63,975 bases of DNA from JBFXDI01 sp050181295 (GTDB taxonomy: Bacteria > Pseudomonadota > Alphaproteobacteria > Rhizobiales > Aestuariivirgaceae). Below, in pieces: positions 19,707 to 30,058 of this stretch. Within the stretch, counting starts at the first letter, position 1; each line of letters opens with the position of its first letter. The stretch covers positions 1 to 63,975 of the forward strand of contig JBFXDI010000004.1 in assembly GCA_050181295.1 (NCBI GenBank), given 5' to 3'. Position numbers and translations under genes: made by a program. A model generated the notes under the pieces. That model was not told the DNA's origin and searched no databases. It saw only the letters and a program-made list of their open reading frames with translations.

Positions 19707-20687
19707 ATGCCAGCAAGCGCGCAGGGCAAGCCGAAGGTGGTCGTGAGCCGCAAGCTGCCTCAGGACGTGGAGGAGCGGCTCGCCAAGCTGTTCGATTGCC
19801 AGCTCAACGCCGACGACAAGCTTTTCACGGGCGATGAGCTGGCGCAATTGTCGCAGGGCGCGGACGGGCTTCTCGTCTGCCCCACCGACAAGCTGACTGC
19901 GGAGGTCATCGGCGAGCTGCCGGACAGCCTGAAGGTTATCGCGACCTTCTCGGTCGGCTATGACCATATCGACGTCAAGGCCGCCAAGGCGCGAGGCCTG
20001 CCGGTCACCAACACGCCGGACGTGCTCACGGATGCAACCGCGGATATCGCTATGCTGCTCATGCTCGGCGCGGCGCGCGGCGCCTCGTGGGGCGAACGCA
20101 TGGTCCGGGAGAAGCGCTGGGGCGCCTGGGCACCGACGCAGCCGCTCGGCGCGGACGTGACCGGCCAGCGGGTCGGAATCCTCGGCATGGGCCGCATCGG
20201 GCGCGCCTTCGCCAGGCGCGCGGCGGCCTTCGACATGAAGATCCACTACCACAACCGCTCAAGGCCGAAGGAGGAGCCCGTCCCGGGCGCCGTCTATCAC
20301 GCGACCTTCGAGGCGATGCTGCCGAACTGCGATTTCCTGTCGCTCCATTGCGCCTCGACGCCCGAGACGCGCGGCATCGTGAACGAGCGCACCATGGCCC
20401 TCCTGCCGGATGGCGCCATCCTCGTGAACAGCGCGCGCGGCGACGTGGTGGACGACGACAGCGTCATCGCTGCCCTGAAGTCCGGAAAGCTCGCAGCCGC
20501 CGGCCTCGACGTCTTCAAGGGCGAGCCCAACATCGATCCGCGCTACCGCGATCTCGAGAACGTCTTCCTGCTGCCGCATCTGGGCTCGGCCACGCGCCGC
20601 ACGCGCAGCGGCATGGGGCATCGCGCGGTCGACAACCTGGAAGCCTTCTTCGCCGGAAAAACGCCGGGAGACCTGGTGACGGGGTAG
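19707..20687 (+). CDS. 2-hydroxyacid dehydrogenase (glyoxylate/hydroxypyruvate reductase-like)
   Basis: A 326-aa NAD(P)-dependent D-2-hydroxyacid dehydrogenase. The Rossmann motif GMGRIGRAFARR follows an N-terminal catalytic half. The catalytic Arg (NSARGDVVDD), Glu (KGEPNIDP) and His (LPHLGSAT) are all present. Spacing and length match the GyaR/GRHPR group that reduces glyoxylate and hydroxypyruvate. The nearby glyA and hemA, which make and use glycine, fit a glyoxylate-glycine context, but substrate choice within this superfamily cannot be read reliably. It is divergent from eipB with under 100 bp between starts. Confidence 0.88.
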   Translation: MPASAQGKPKVVVSRKLPQDVEERLAKLFDCQLNADDKLFTGDELAQLSQGADGLLVCPTDKLTAEVIGELPDSLKVIATFSVGYDHIDVKAAKARGLPVTNTPDVLTDATADIAMLLMLGAARGASWGERMVREKRWGAWAPTQPLGADVTGQRVGILGMGRIGRAFARRAAAFDMKIHYHNRSRPKEEPVPGAVYHATFEAMLPNCDFLSLHCASTPETRGIVNERTMALLPDGAILVNSARGDVVDDDSVIAALKSGKLAAAGLDVFKGEPNIDPRYRDLENVFLLPHLGSATRRTRSGMGHRAVDNLEAFFAGKTPGDLVTG

Positions 20688-20704
20688 CCGCTGCGAAATT
20701 GCAA

Positions 20705-20781
20705 CCGTCATGCCCGGCCTTGAGCCGGGCATCCTTTTCGGCATTTCAAGAAGATTGCCGGGTCAAGCCCGGCAATGACGG
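20705..20781. repeat. REP-like extragenic palindrome pair
   Basis: Two imperfect palindromes, TGCCCGGCcttgaGCCGGGCA (20711-20731) and TGCCGGgtcaaGCCCGGCA (20756-20774), are bracketed by outer arms CCGTCAT (20705-20711) and ATGACGG (20775-20781). The element fills the gap between two convergent genes. This sequence type recurs in alphaproteobacterial intergenic regions and probably ends or stabilises both transcripts. Confidence 0.75.
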
Positions 20782-20792
20782 GTGGTTTGGCT

Positions 20793-21266
20793 CTATTTTT
20801 GTCCCGCCGCGACCTCCTCGCCCGTGAGCTCGCCCAGAAGCTCCTCGAAGTCCTTGGCCTCGCGGAAGTTCTTGTAGACGGAGGCGAAGCGCACATAGGC
20901 GACGTCGTCGAGGCCTCGCAGCGCCTCCATGACCAGCTTGCCGACCGTCTCCGACTTGACGTCGTTCTCGCCGAGACTTTCCAGGCGACGCACAATGCCC
21001 GACACCATGCGCTCGACGCGATCGGGATCGACGGGACGTTTCCTAAGCGCCACCTGGATCGAGCGCATGAGCTTGTCGCGGTCGAACGGCACCCGGCGAC
21101 CGGAGCGCTTGACCACCTGCAGCTCGCGAAGCTGGACGCGCTCGAAGGTCGTGAAGCGGCCGCCGCAATCCGGGCAATGCCGGCGCCGCCTGATGGCGGC
21201 CCCGTCCTCGCTCGGCCGGCTGTCCTTCACCTGCGTGTCGGCATTGCCGCAATAGGGGCAGCGCAT
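20793..21266 (-). CDS. nrdR: Transcriptional repressor NrdR
   Basis: A 157-aa repressor of ribonucleotide-reductase genes. The N-terminal zinc ribbon uses Cys3, Cys6, Cys31 and Cys34. An ATP-cone spans about residues 49-139 (VVKRSGRRVPFDRDKL), through which (d)ATP controls oligomerisation and DNA binding. It lies 33 nt downstream of glyA on the same strand, the usual alphaproteobacterial glyA-nrdR order. Confidence 0.96.
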   Translation of the reverse strand: MRCPYCGNADTQVKDSRPSEDGAAIRRRRHCPDCGGRFTTFERVQLRELQVVKRSGRRVPFDRDKLMRSIQVALRKRPVDPDRVERMVSGIVRRLESLGENDVKSETVGKLVMEALRGLDDVAYVRFASVYKNFREAKDFEELLGELTGEEVAAGQK

Positions 21267-21299
21267 TCCGGTCCTTGCGGAAGAAGAAGTCGATGGGCC

Positions 21300-22607
21300 T
21301 CAGCCGTAGATCGGGAAGCGGTCGGTGAGCGCCACCACCTTCCCCTTCACGGCCTTCTCGACGGCACCATTGCCTTCTTCGCCGTGCTTCGCAAGTCCGT
21401 CGAGCACCTCGGTGATGAGCGCGCCCACTTCGCGGAACTCCGCCGCTCCAAAGCCGCGCGTCGTGCAGGCCGGAGAGCCCAGACGGATGCCGGAGGTGAC
21501 CGCGGCCTTCTCGGGATCGTAGGGAATGCCGTTCTTGTTGACGGTGATGTTGGCGCGCCCGAGCGCGATCTCGGCCGCCTTGCCGGTGAGCTTCTTGGGC
21601 CGGAGATCGACAAGCATGAGGTGCGTGTCCGTGCCGCCGGAGACGATGTCGAACCCGCCCTGCTTCATCGCCTCGGCCAGAACCTTGGCGTTCTCGGCAA
21701 CGGCGCGCGCATAGGCCTTGAACTCGGGTCGCAGGGCCTCGCCGAAGGCCACAGCCTTGGCGGCGATGACATGCATGAGCGGGCCGCCCTGCAGCCCCGG
21801 GAAGACCGCCGAGTTGATCTTCTTGCCGATCTCCTCGTCGCGCGAGAGGACCATGCCGCCGCGCGGGCCCCGCAGCGTCTTGTGGGTCGTTGTCGTCACG
21901 ACATGCGCATGCTCGAGCGGATTGGGATGGATGCCGCCCGCGACAAGGCCGGCGAAGTGCGCCATGTCGACCATGTACCAGGCGCCGACCTCATCGGCGA
22001 TCCGGCGCATGCGCGCAAAATCGATGATGCGAGGATAGGCAGAGCCGCCGCCCAGGATCAGCTTCGGCTTGTGCTCACGGGCCAGCCGCTCGACCTCGTC
22101 ATAGTCGATACGGTGGTCGTCGCGCTTCACGCTGTAGGGCACGACGTTGAACCACTTGCCCGACTGGCTGACGGGCGAGCCGTGGGTCAGATGGCCGCCG
22201 GCGGCCAGGTTGAGGCCGAGGAAGGTGTCGCCCGGCTTCATGAGCGCGAAGAACACCGCCTGGTTGGCCTGCGCGCCCGAATGCGGCTGGACGTTCGCGA
22301 AGGAGCAGTCGAAGAGCTTTTTCGCCCTTTCGATCGCCAGCTCCTCGGCGATATCCACATACTGGCAGCCGCCATAGTAGCGCCGGCCGGGATAGCCCTC
22401 GGCATACTTGTTGGTGAGAACCGAGCCCTGAGCCTCCAGCACCGCTTTGGAAACGATGTTCTCCGACGCGATGAGTTCGATCTCGTGCTGCTGCCGTCCG
22501 AGCTCTTTTTTAAGCGCGGCGGCGATTTCGGGGTCGCTTTCGGCAACGGTGTGGCTGAAGAACCCGTCGAATGCCGCTTCCGTAGCGGCCTTTGCCCGTG
22601 CGCTCAT
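21300..22607 (-). CDS. glyA: Serine hydroxymethyltransferase
   Basis: A 435-aa PLP enzyme that interconverts serine plus tetrahydrofolate with glycine plus methylene-tetrahydrofolate in the cytosol. The PLP lysine is Lys243 in TTTTHKTLRGPRGG. Other landmarks are SENIVSKAV, EGYPGRRYYGG and the C-terminal GSPACTTRGF. Start 22607 gives the normal length. It probably shares a transcript with nrdR. Confidence 0.97.
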   Translation of the reverse strand: MSARAKAATEAAFDGFFSHTVAESDPEIAAALKKELGRQQHEIELIASENIVSKAVLEAQGSVLTNKYAEGYPGRRYYGGCQYVDIAEELAIERAKKLFDCSFANVQPHSGAQANQAVFFALMKPGDTFLGLNLAAGGHLTHGSPVSQSGKWFNVVPYSVKRDDHRIDYDEVERLAREHKPKLILGGGSAYPRIIDFARMRRIADEVGAWYMVDMAHFAGLVAGGIHPNPLEHAHVVTTTTHKTLRGPRGGMVLSRDEEIGKKINSAVFPGLQGGPLMHVIAAKAVAFGEALRPEFKAYARAVAENAKVLAEAMKQGGFDIVSGGTDTHLMLVDLRPKKLTGKAAEIALGRANITVNKNGIPYDPEKAAVTSGIRLGSPACTTRGFGAAEFREVGALITEVLDGLAKHGEEGNGAVEKAVKGKVVALTDRFPIYG

Positions 22608-22765
22608 GGAGATCCCCTTCCTCGAAAGCCGCCATTCTATAGCGGCCGCATCACTATTCTTGTGGCCAAACCATCCCGCGATTCAACATGGGCATCCACG
22701 ATGCGGTAGCCGGAAGGGCGCGGCACGTCGTCGCGAGATTGGGGATATTCGCCGGGAGATCGCGC

Positions 22766-23977
22766 TCAGGCAGCGCGGCGCAACACCAGCCTCGCCCATA
22801 GATGATCGAGGACGGATGCCAGTTCCTCGATGAGCGCCGCGCCATGAAACGGCGTCGGGGTAAGACGGATGCGTTCCGTGGTGCGGGGCACGGTCGGGTA
22901 GTTGATCGGCTGCGCATAGAGCGAGAACTCGCGCAGGAGCGCGTCCGAAATGGATTTGCAGAGCACCGGGTCCCGCACCATCACCGGCACGATGTGGCTC
23001 GGGGACAGCGCCACCGGAAGCCCACGGCGGCCGAGCGCCGACTTGAGCATGGCGGCGTGACGCTGCTGGAGACGCCGCTCCTCCTGGCTCGTCTTCAGGT
23101 GCCTCACGCTCGCGAGCGCGCCTGCCGCCAGAACCGGCGCGAGCGAGGTCGTGAAGATGAAGCCCGGAGCATGGCAACGGATCGCGTCGATCAGAGGCTC
23201 GGAGCCCGCGATATAGCCTCCCATGACCCCGAAGGCCTTGGCGAGCGTCCCTTCGATCACGTCGATCTCGCGCGCCACGCCGTCGCGCTCAGCGATGCCG
23301 GCGCCGGTCCGGCCATACATGCCGACGGCATGCACCTCGTCGAGATAGGTCAGGGCGCCGTATTTCCCCGCCAGGGCGCAGATGTCGGCGATCGGGGCAA
23401 TGTCTCCGTCCATCGAGTAGACGGACTCGAAGGCGACGATCTTGCCCCTGCCCGCCGGCAGGGCGCGGAGCTTCGCTTCCAGATCGGCGAGATCATTGTG
23501 CCGCCAGATCACGCGCTCGCAGCCCGCCTGCCTTATGCCGTCGATCATCGAGGCATGGTTCTTCTCGTCCGACAGGATCACGCAGTCCGGGATCAGGCGA
23601 CCCAAGGTCGAGAGCGCGGCGGCGTTCGCCATGTAGCCGGAATTGAACAGGAGCGCCCGTTCCTTGCCGTGCAGGCCGGCCAACTCGGCCTCGAGCTCGA
23701 CATGGTAGTGCGAGGTGCCGGAGATGTTGCGCGTGCCGCCGGAGCCCGCGCCGCAGGCGTCGAGCGCCTCGCGCATGGCGTCGAGGACGACCGGATGCTG
23801 CCCCATTCCGAGGTAGTCGTTGGAGCACCAGACGGTGACTTCGCGCTCGCCAGCCGGGCCGAACCAGGTGGCACGCGGGAAAGCGCCCCGGATGCGCCTC
23901 AGATCGGCGAATTCGCGATAACGGCCCTCCCGCTTGAGCGCGGAGACGGAGTTTCTGAACAGGGCGTCGTATTGCAT
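22766..23977 (-). CDS. hemA: 5-aminolevulinate synthase
   Basis: A 403-aa PLP enzyme condensing glycine with succinyl-CoA, the first step of haem synthesis by the C4 (Shemin) route found in alphaproteobacteria. The PLP lysine is Lys247 in IEGTLAKAFGVMGGY. Glycine-rich GSGGTRNISGTSHYH and YLDEVHAVGMYG also match. I start at 23977 (MQYDALFRNS), with GGAAGGAAG about 9 nt upstream. The frame is open 11 codons further without a ribosome-binding site. Its neighbour glyA supplies glycine. Confidence 0.96.
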   Translation of the reverse strand: MQYDALFRNSVSALKREGRYREFADLRRIRGAFPRATWFGPAGEREVTVWCSNDYLGMGQHPVVLDAMREALDACGAGSGGTRNISGTSHYHVELEAELAGLHGKERALLFNSGYMANAAALSTLGRLIPDCVILSDEKNHASMIDGIRQAGCERVIWRHNDLADLEAKLRALPAGRGKIVAFESVYSMDGDIAPIADICALAGKYGALTYLDEVHAVGMYGRTGAGIAERDGVAREIDVIEGTLAKAFGVMGGYIAGSEPLIDAIRCHAPGFIFTTSLAPVLAAGALASVRHLKTSQEERRLQQRHAAMLKSALGRRGLPVALSPSHIVPVMVRDPVLCKSISDALLREFSLYAQPINYPTVPRTTERIRLTPTPFHGAALIEELASVLDHLWARLVLRRAA

Positions 23978-24061
23978 GGACGGCGACTTCCTTCCGCCCC
24001 AGCAAGCCACCCCGCGCCTGAACGGCAGGTGAACCGATTGGTTTTACCGAGCCACCTTCTC

Positions 24062-24352
24062 TCACACCCAGCGGAAGACCGCGACTGCGTACAGGATGGC
24101 GATCCCGAGCGGCGCCCAGAGCGGCGTCCCGACGAGGCCCAGCCATGCAAGGAAGATGAAGGCGCTGCCGAGCAGCGAGATGAACAGCCGATCCCCCCGT
24201 GTCGTGTCGAGCCCGAGGATGCCATGGCGTGGGGCGCCGCCGGGGGAGATGGCCTCCCACACCGTCATGCCGATAAGGCAGAGAAGAATGAACGAGAAGA
24301 AGGCGGCCGTCGGCCACGTCCAGGCCATCCAGGAAAGGAAGGTGTGCTCCAT
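24062..24352 (-). CDS. DUF2160 small membrane protein of the glycerol transporter operon
   Basis: A 96-aa protein with three hydrophobic segments (about 15-35, 52-68, 73-92). Start at 24352 (MEHTFLSWMAW) with AGGAGAGG just upstream. It is the last gene of the glp operon, 10 nt after the second permease. DUF2160 proteins are repeatedly found beside the GlpSTPQV-type glycerol ABC transporter and may be an accessory subunit. Its biochemical role is unknown to me. Confidence 0.8.
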   Translation of the reverse strand: MEHTFLSWMAWTWPTAAFFSFILLCLIGMTVWEAISPGGAPRHGILGLDTTRGDRLFISLLGSAFIFLAWLGLVGTPLWAPLGIAILYAVAVFRWV

Positions 24353-24362
24353 CGTCCTCTCC

Positions 24363-25163
24363 TTACACCCGTCCGAGGGCAAAGCCCTTGGCGATGTAGT
24401 TGCGCACGAAGTAGATGACGATCGCGCCGGGCACGATGGTGAGCGTGCCCGCCGCAGCGAGGAGGCCGAGCTCATACCCCGACGTGCTTGCGGTCCGCGT
24501 CATGGTCGCGGCGATCGGCTTGGCGGCAACGGAGGTCAGCGTCTTCGCGAGCAGCAGCTCGACCCAGGAGAACATGAAGCAGAAGAAGCAGGCGACGCCG
24601 ATGCCCGCCGCGATGGTGGGCACGAAAATCTTCAGGAAGAAGCTCCAGAAGGAGTGGCCGTCTACGTAGGCCGTCTCGTCGAGCTCCTTGGGCACGCCCG
24701 ACATGAAGCCCTCGAGGATCCAGACCGCCAGCGGCACGTTGAAGAGCGTGTGCGCGAGCGCCACGGCAAGCGTCGTGTCGAACAGTCCGACCGCCGAATA
24801 GAGCTGCAGGAACGGCAGCGCGAAGACCGCCGGCGGCGCCATGCGGTTGGTCAGGAGCCAGAAGAAGAGGTGCTTGTCGCCGAGGAAGCGGTAGCGCGAG
24901 AAGGCGTAGGCCGCCGGCAGCGCCACGGCGACCGACAGGATCGTGTTGATCACCACGTAGGTGATCGAGTTCACGTAGCCCATGTACCAGGTCGGATCGG
25001 AGAAGATCTTCGCATAGTTCTCGAGCGTGAAGTTGCGCGGCCACAACGTGAAGGCGCCGAGGATCTCGTTCGTCGTCTTGAACGACATGTTCACGAGCCA
25101 ATAGATCGGCAGCATCAGGAACACGATGTAGAGGGTCGGCACCAGCCAGGTCGCGCGTCGCAT
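24363..25163 (-). CDS. glpQ: Glycerol ABC transporter permease (GlpQ-like)
   Basis: A 266-aa inner-membrane permease of the carbohydrate-uptake 1 (MalG-type) family with about six helices. The EAA loop reads EGFMSGVPKELDETAYVDG, which docks an ATPase. The start codon overlaps the stop of the upstream permease by 1 nt (TAATG). The name rests on operon context: glpR, glpD, two ATPases, binding protein and DUF2160 are all adjacent, as in the rhizobial glycerol transporter. Confidence 0.88.
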   Translation of the reverse strand: MRRATWLVPTLYIVFLMLPIYWLVNMSFKTTNEILGAFTLWPRNFTLENYAKIFSDPTWYMGYVNSITYVVINTILSVAVALPAAYAFSRYRFLGDKHLFFWLLTNRMAPPAVFALPFLQLYSAVGLFDTTLAVALAHTLFNVPLAVWILEGFMSGVPKELDETAYVDGHSFWSFFLKIFVPTIAAGIGVACFFCFMFSWVELLLAKTLTSVAAKPIAATMTRTASTSGYELGLLAAAGTLTIVPGAIVIYFVRNYIAKGFALGRV

Positions 25164-26026
25164 TAGCGGGCCTCGTTGCGCATCATGAGGGTGTAGAAGA
25201 GCCAGCTCAGCAGCAGGATGATCAGGAAGTAGATGATCGACATGGCGCCTGCGGGGCCGAGGTCGAACTGGCCGAGCGCGATCTTCTGGAGGTCGATCGA
25301 GAGGAAGGTCGTCGAGTTTCCCGGGCCGCCGCCCGTCAGCACCACGGCTTCCGTGTAGATCATGAAGGAGTCCATGAACCGCAGCAGGATGGCGATGGTG
25401 AGGACGTATTTGAGCTTCGGAAGCTGGATGTAGCGGAAGACGGCCCAGGACCGCGCGCCGTCGACCTTGGCCGCCTGATAGTAAGCATCGGGTATCGAGA
25501 CGAGGCCCGCATAGCAAAGCAGCACCACGAGCGATGTCCAGTGCCAGACATCCATGAGCACCATGGTGAACCACGCGGCGAAGGGCTGGCGCGTGTAGTT
25601 GTAGTTGAAGCCCAGCGTATTGAGCGCGCGGCCGAGGAGCCCGATGTCGGGAAGCGCCAGGATGTTCCACATCGCGCCGACGACGTTCCAGGGGATGAGC
25701 AGCGGCAGCGCCATGAGCACGAGGCAAACCGAAACCCAGGGCCCCTTGCGGGGCATGGCGAGAGCAATGGCGAGGCCGAGCGGTATCTCGATCGCGAGCA
25801 CTATCCCCGTGAACAGGAGCTGGCGGCCGAGCGCGGCGTGAAAGCGTTCGGAGCGGAGCACCTGCTCGAACCACTGCACGCCGGCCCAGAAGAAGACGTT
25901 GTCGCCGAACGTCTCCTGGACGGAGAAGTTCACGACCGTCATCAGCGGAATGATGGCGTTGAAGGCCACCAGCGCCACGACGGGCAGGACGAAGAACCAG
26001 GCCTTCTGATTGACGGTCTTGTTCAT
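25163..26026 (-). CDS. glpP: Glycerol ABC transporter permease (GlpP-like)
   Basis: A 287-aa MalF-type permease with about six helices and an EAA-type loop (PDAYYQAAKVDGARSWAVF). It overlaps the upstream ATPase gene by 4 nt and the downstream permease by 1 nt. It should form the membrane channel with GlpQ. Substrate assignment is from operon context. Confidence 0.88.
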   Translation of the reverse strand: MNKTVNQKAWFFVLPVVALVAFNAIIPLMTVVNFSVQETFGDNVFFWAGVQWFEQVLRSERFHAALGRQLLFTGIVLAIEIPLGLAIALAMPRKGPWVSVCLVLMALPLLIPWNVVGAMWNILALPDIGLLGRALNTLGFNYNYTRQPFAAWFTMVLMDVWHWTSLVVLLCYAGLVSIPDAYYQAAKVDGARSWAVFRYIQLPKLKYVLTIAILLRFMDSFMIYTEAVVLTGGGPGNSTTFLSIDLQKIALGQFDLGPAGAMSIIYFLIILLLSWLFYTLMMRNEAR

Positions 26027-27099
26027 GCCCCCTGCCCCACGATCCAGCCGTCCTCGTAGACGCGCGCGTGGCCAGGATCGAAGCGAAGATGCGCGGCACC
26101 CTCGGGCACGCCCACTCCTTCCGGCACCAAGAGCTTGATCGTGCGTCCCTCGCTCAGGGCGTCGACGATGCGGAAGCGTCCGGCGTCGGAGACCCGTGTC
26201 ACGAGAGCGGGAATGCCCTCATTGGCGAAGCGGACGAACTCCGGACGCACGCCGAGCTCCAGTCCCTTTCCGTCACCCCGATATGCGGCGGCATTGCTGG
26301 TCTCGACGGCATGCCGGCCGAAAAACGCCTTTCCTTCCCGCACACCACAGGGAAGCACGTTCATGCCCGGCGAGCCGATGAAATGCCCGACGAAGGTGTG
26401 CTTCGGCCGCTCGAAAAGCTCCACCGGCGTGCCGATCTGGACGATCTCGCCGTCCTTCATCACCACCACCTCGTTCGCGAAGGTCAAGGCTTCCGTCTGG
26501 TCATGCGTGACGTAGATCATGGTGCGGCGGATGCGCGAATGCAGCTCCTTCAGCTTCGAGCGCAGGATCCACTTCAGATGCGGGTCGATCACGGTTAGCG
26601 GCTCATCGAACATGATGACGTTCACGTCCGACCGCACGAGCCCGCGGCCGAGCGAGATCTTCTGCTTGCCGTCCGCGGTGAGGTTGGAAGCGCGGCGGGC
26701 GAGCATGCCATCGAGCTCGAGCATGGCCGCGATCTCGCGCACCCGGCGGTCCACGTCCGGCTCCGGCACCGCGCGGTTGCGCAGCGGGAAGGCCAGATTG
26801 TCGTAGACGGTCATCGTGTCGTAGATGACCGGGAACTGGAATACCTGCGCGATGTTGCGCTGCTCGGGTGTGAGGTCGGTCACGTCCCTGCCGTCGAACA
26901 GGATGCGACCCTCGGTCGGGCGGAGAAGGCCCGAGATCAGGTTGAGGAGCGTTGTTTTCCCGCAGCCCGAGGGTCCGAGCAGTGCGTAGGCACCCCCGTC
27001 CGCGCATTCGAGGGTGAGGCGCTTCAGCGCCCAGTCCTCGTCGCCCTTGGGTCGCTCGACGTAGCTGTGGCGGATGTTCTCGAGGGTGAGCTTCGCCAT
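26023..27099 (-). CDS. glpT: Glycerol ABC transporter ATP-binding protein (GlpT-like)
   Basis: A 358-aa MalK-type ATPase with a C-terminal TOBE/OB region. Walker A GPSGCGKTT (42-50), Walker B VIMFDEP (161-167) and the switch His199 (YVTHDQTEA) are canonical. The signature motif is not: LTADGKQ (140-146) replaces LSGGQ. Paired with GlpS, whose signature is intact but whose switch His is missing, this leaves one full and one degenerate ATP site. It starts on the last base of the glpS stop. Confidence 0.9.
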   Translation of the reverse strand: MAKLTLENIRHSYVERPKGDEDWALKRLTLECADGGAYALLGPSGCGKTTLLNLISGLLRPTEGRILFDGRDVTDLTPEQRNIAQVFQFPVIYDTMTVYDNLAFPLRNRAVPEPDVDRRVREIAAMLELDGMLARRASNLTADGKQKISLGRGLVRSDVNVIMFDEPLTVIDPHLKWILRSKLKELHSRIRRTMIYVTHDQTEALTFANEVVVMKDGEIVQIGTPVELFERPKHTFVGHFIGSPGMNVLPCGVREGKAFFGRHAVETSNAAAYRGDGKGLELGVRPEFVRFANEGIPALVTRVSDAGRFRIVDALSEGRTIKLLVPEGVGVPEGAAHLRFDPGHARVYEDGWIVGQGA

Positions 27100-28181
27100 C
27101 AGCCCCGGCCTCCGACCAGCCTGCCATCGGGCCCGAAGAAGAAACTGCGCTCGACATCGACCGAGAGACGCGCAAGGTCGCCGACGGCGAAGGGATGAAT
27201 GCCGTGCGACTGGGAAACCCAGGTGGCGCCGTCCAGATCGAAATGGATGACGCTTTCGGAGCCGGAGAGCTCGGCGACGAGGACCTTGCCTTCCAGAGAG
27301 GCCCGGCCGCCACTGGCCGCAGGCGTGATGTGGTGCGGCCGGATGCCGATCGTGTAGTCGCCGTCCGGCAGCCGTGCCGCGCTCTCGCCCACGGGCCAGC
27401 GTACGGCGCCGCCGATCAGGAGCTCGCTTCCGCGCTTGGTGACCTTCGCCGTGTTGATCGGAGGATCGGAGAAGACCCTGGCGCTCAGAAGGTCGGAAGG
27501 ATTGCGATAGATTTCGGACGTAAGTCCGAACTGCACCACACGGCCTTCGTGCAAGGTCGCCGTTCTGCCGCCGAAAAGAAGCGCCTCGGAAGGCTCGGTC
27601 GTGGCATAGACGACGATGCAGTTGCGGTCCGCAAAGAGCCTCGGCAGCTCGTCGCGCATTTCCTCGCGAAGCTTGTAGTCGAGGTTCGCCAACGGCTCGT
27701 CGAGAAGCACGATATCCGCATCCTTCACGATGGCGCGCGCGATCGCCGTCCGCTGCTGCTGGCCGCCCGACAGCTCGGATGGCCGGCGCTTGAGCATGGG
27801 CGTGAGGCGCAGGAGCGCGGCGGCCTTCTCCACCCGCGCCTCGACCTCCGGCTTCGGCAGTCCCGCGACCCGCAGCGGCGAGGCGATGTTCTCGAACACG
27901 GAGAAGTTGGGATAGTTGATGAACTGCTGGTAGACCATCGCGACATTGCGCTTCTGGACCGGCAGTCCAGTCACGTCCTTGCCGCGGAAGCGGATCTCCC
28001 CCTCCGTCGGCCGGTCGAGCCCCGCGATGAGCTGCATGAGCGTCGTTTTGCCGGCGAGCGTCGGCCCGAGGAGAATGTTGAACGTACCCTCCTCGAGCAC
28101 GAGATCGGTCGGATAGATGTGCGTTGAGGCGCCCACCTGCTTGGTGACGCCCCGGAGCTCAAGTGACATTCCACCGCTCAC
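27099..28181 (-). CDS. glpS: Glycerol ABC transporter ATP-binding protein (GlpS-like)
   Basis: A 360-aa MalK-type ATPase. Walker A is the unusual GPTLAGKT (39-46, second Gly replaced). The signature LSGGQ (137-141) and Walker B IVLLDEPLANLD are standard. The H-loop reads VYATTEPSEA, so Thr195 stands where the switch histidine belongs. It lies 46 nt after the binding-protein gene and abuts glpT. The two ATPases probably form an obligate heterodimer. Confidence 0.9.
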   Translation of the reverse strand: MSGGMSLELRGVTKQVGASTHIYPTDLVLEEGTFNILLGPTLAGKTTLMQLIAGLDRPTEGEIRFRGKDVTGLPVQKRNVAMVYQQFINYPNFSVFENIASPLRVAGLPKPEVEARVEKAAALLRLTPMLKRRPSELSGGQQQRTAIARAIVKDADIVLLDEPLANLDYKLREEMRDELPRLFADRNCIVVYATTEPSEALLFGGRTATLHEGRVVQFGLTSEIYRNPSDLLSARVFSDPPINTAKVTKRGSELLIGGAVRWPVGESAARLPDGDYTIGIRPHHITPAASGGRASLEGKVLVAELSGSESVIHFDLDGATWVSQSHGIHPFAVGDLARLSVDVERSFFFGPDGRLVGGRG

Positions 28182-28227
28182 GATGCTGCCTCCGGGAGCC
28201 GAGCTCCCGGAGGTGCTGTCGTTCAGC

Positions 28228-29967
<1,740 letters not shown>

Positions 29968-30058
29968 TCCCTTTCCTCCTTCGTCCCGTGCGCTTTTGAT
30001 TTTTCTGTCCGGAACCCTGCGCACATGGCGGTTCCGTCCATCCGTTTGCCGGGAAGGC

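Noticed and set aside
24363..26099. A 578-codon frame apparently fusing the two glycerol permeases
   Set aside because: The N-terminal half is an out-of-frame reading of glpP; the real genes overlap by one base (TAATG).
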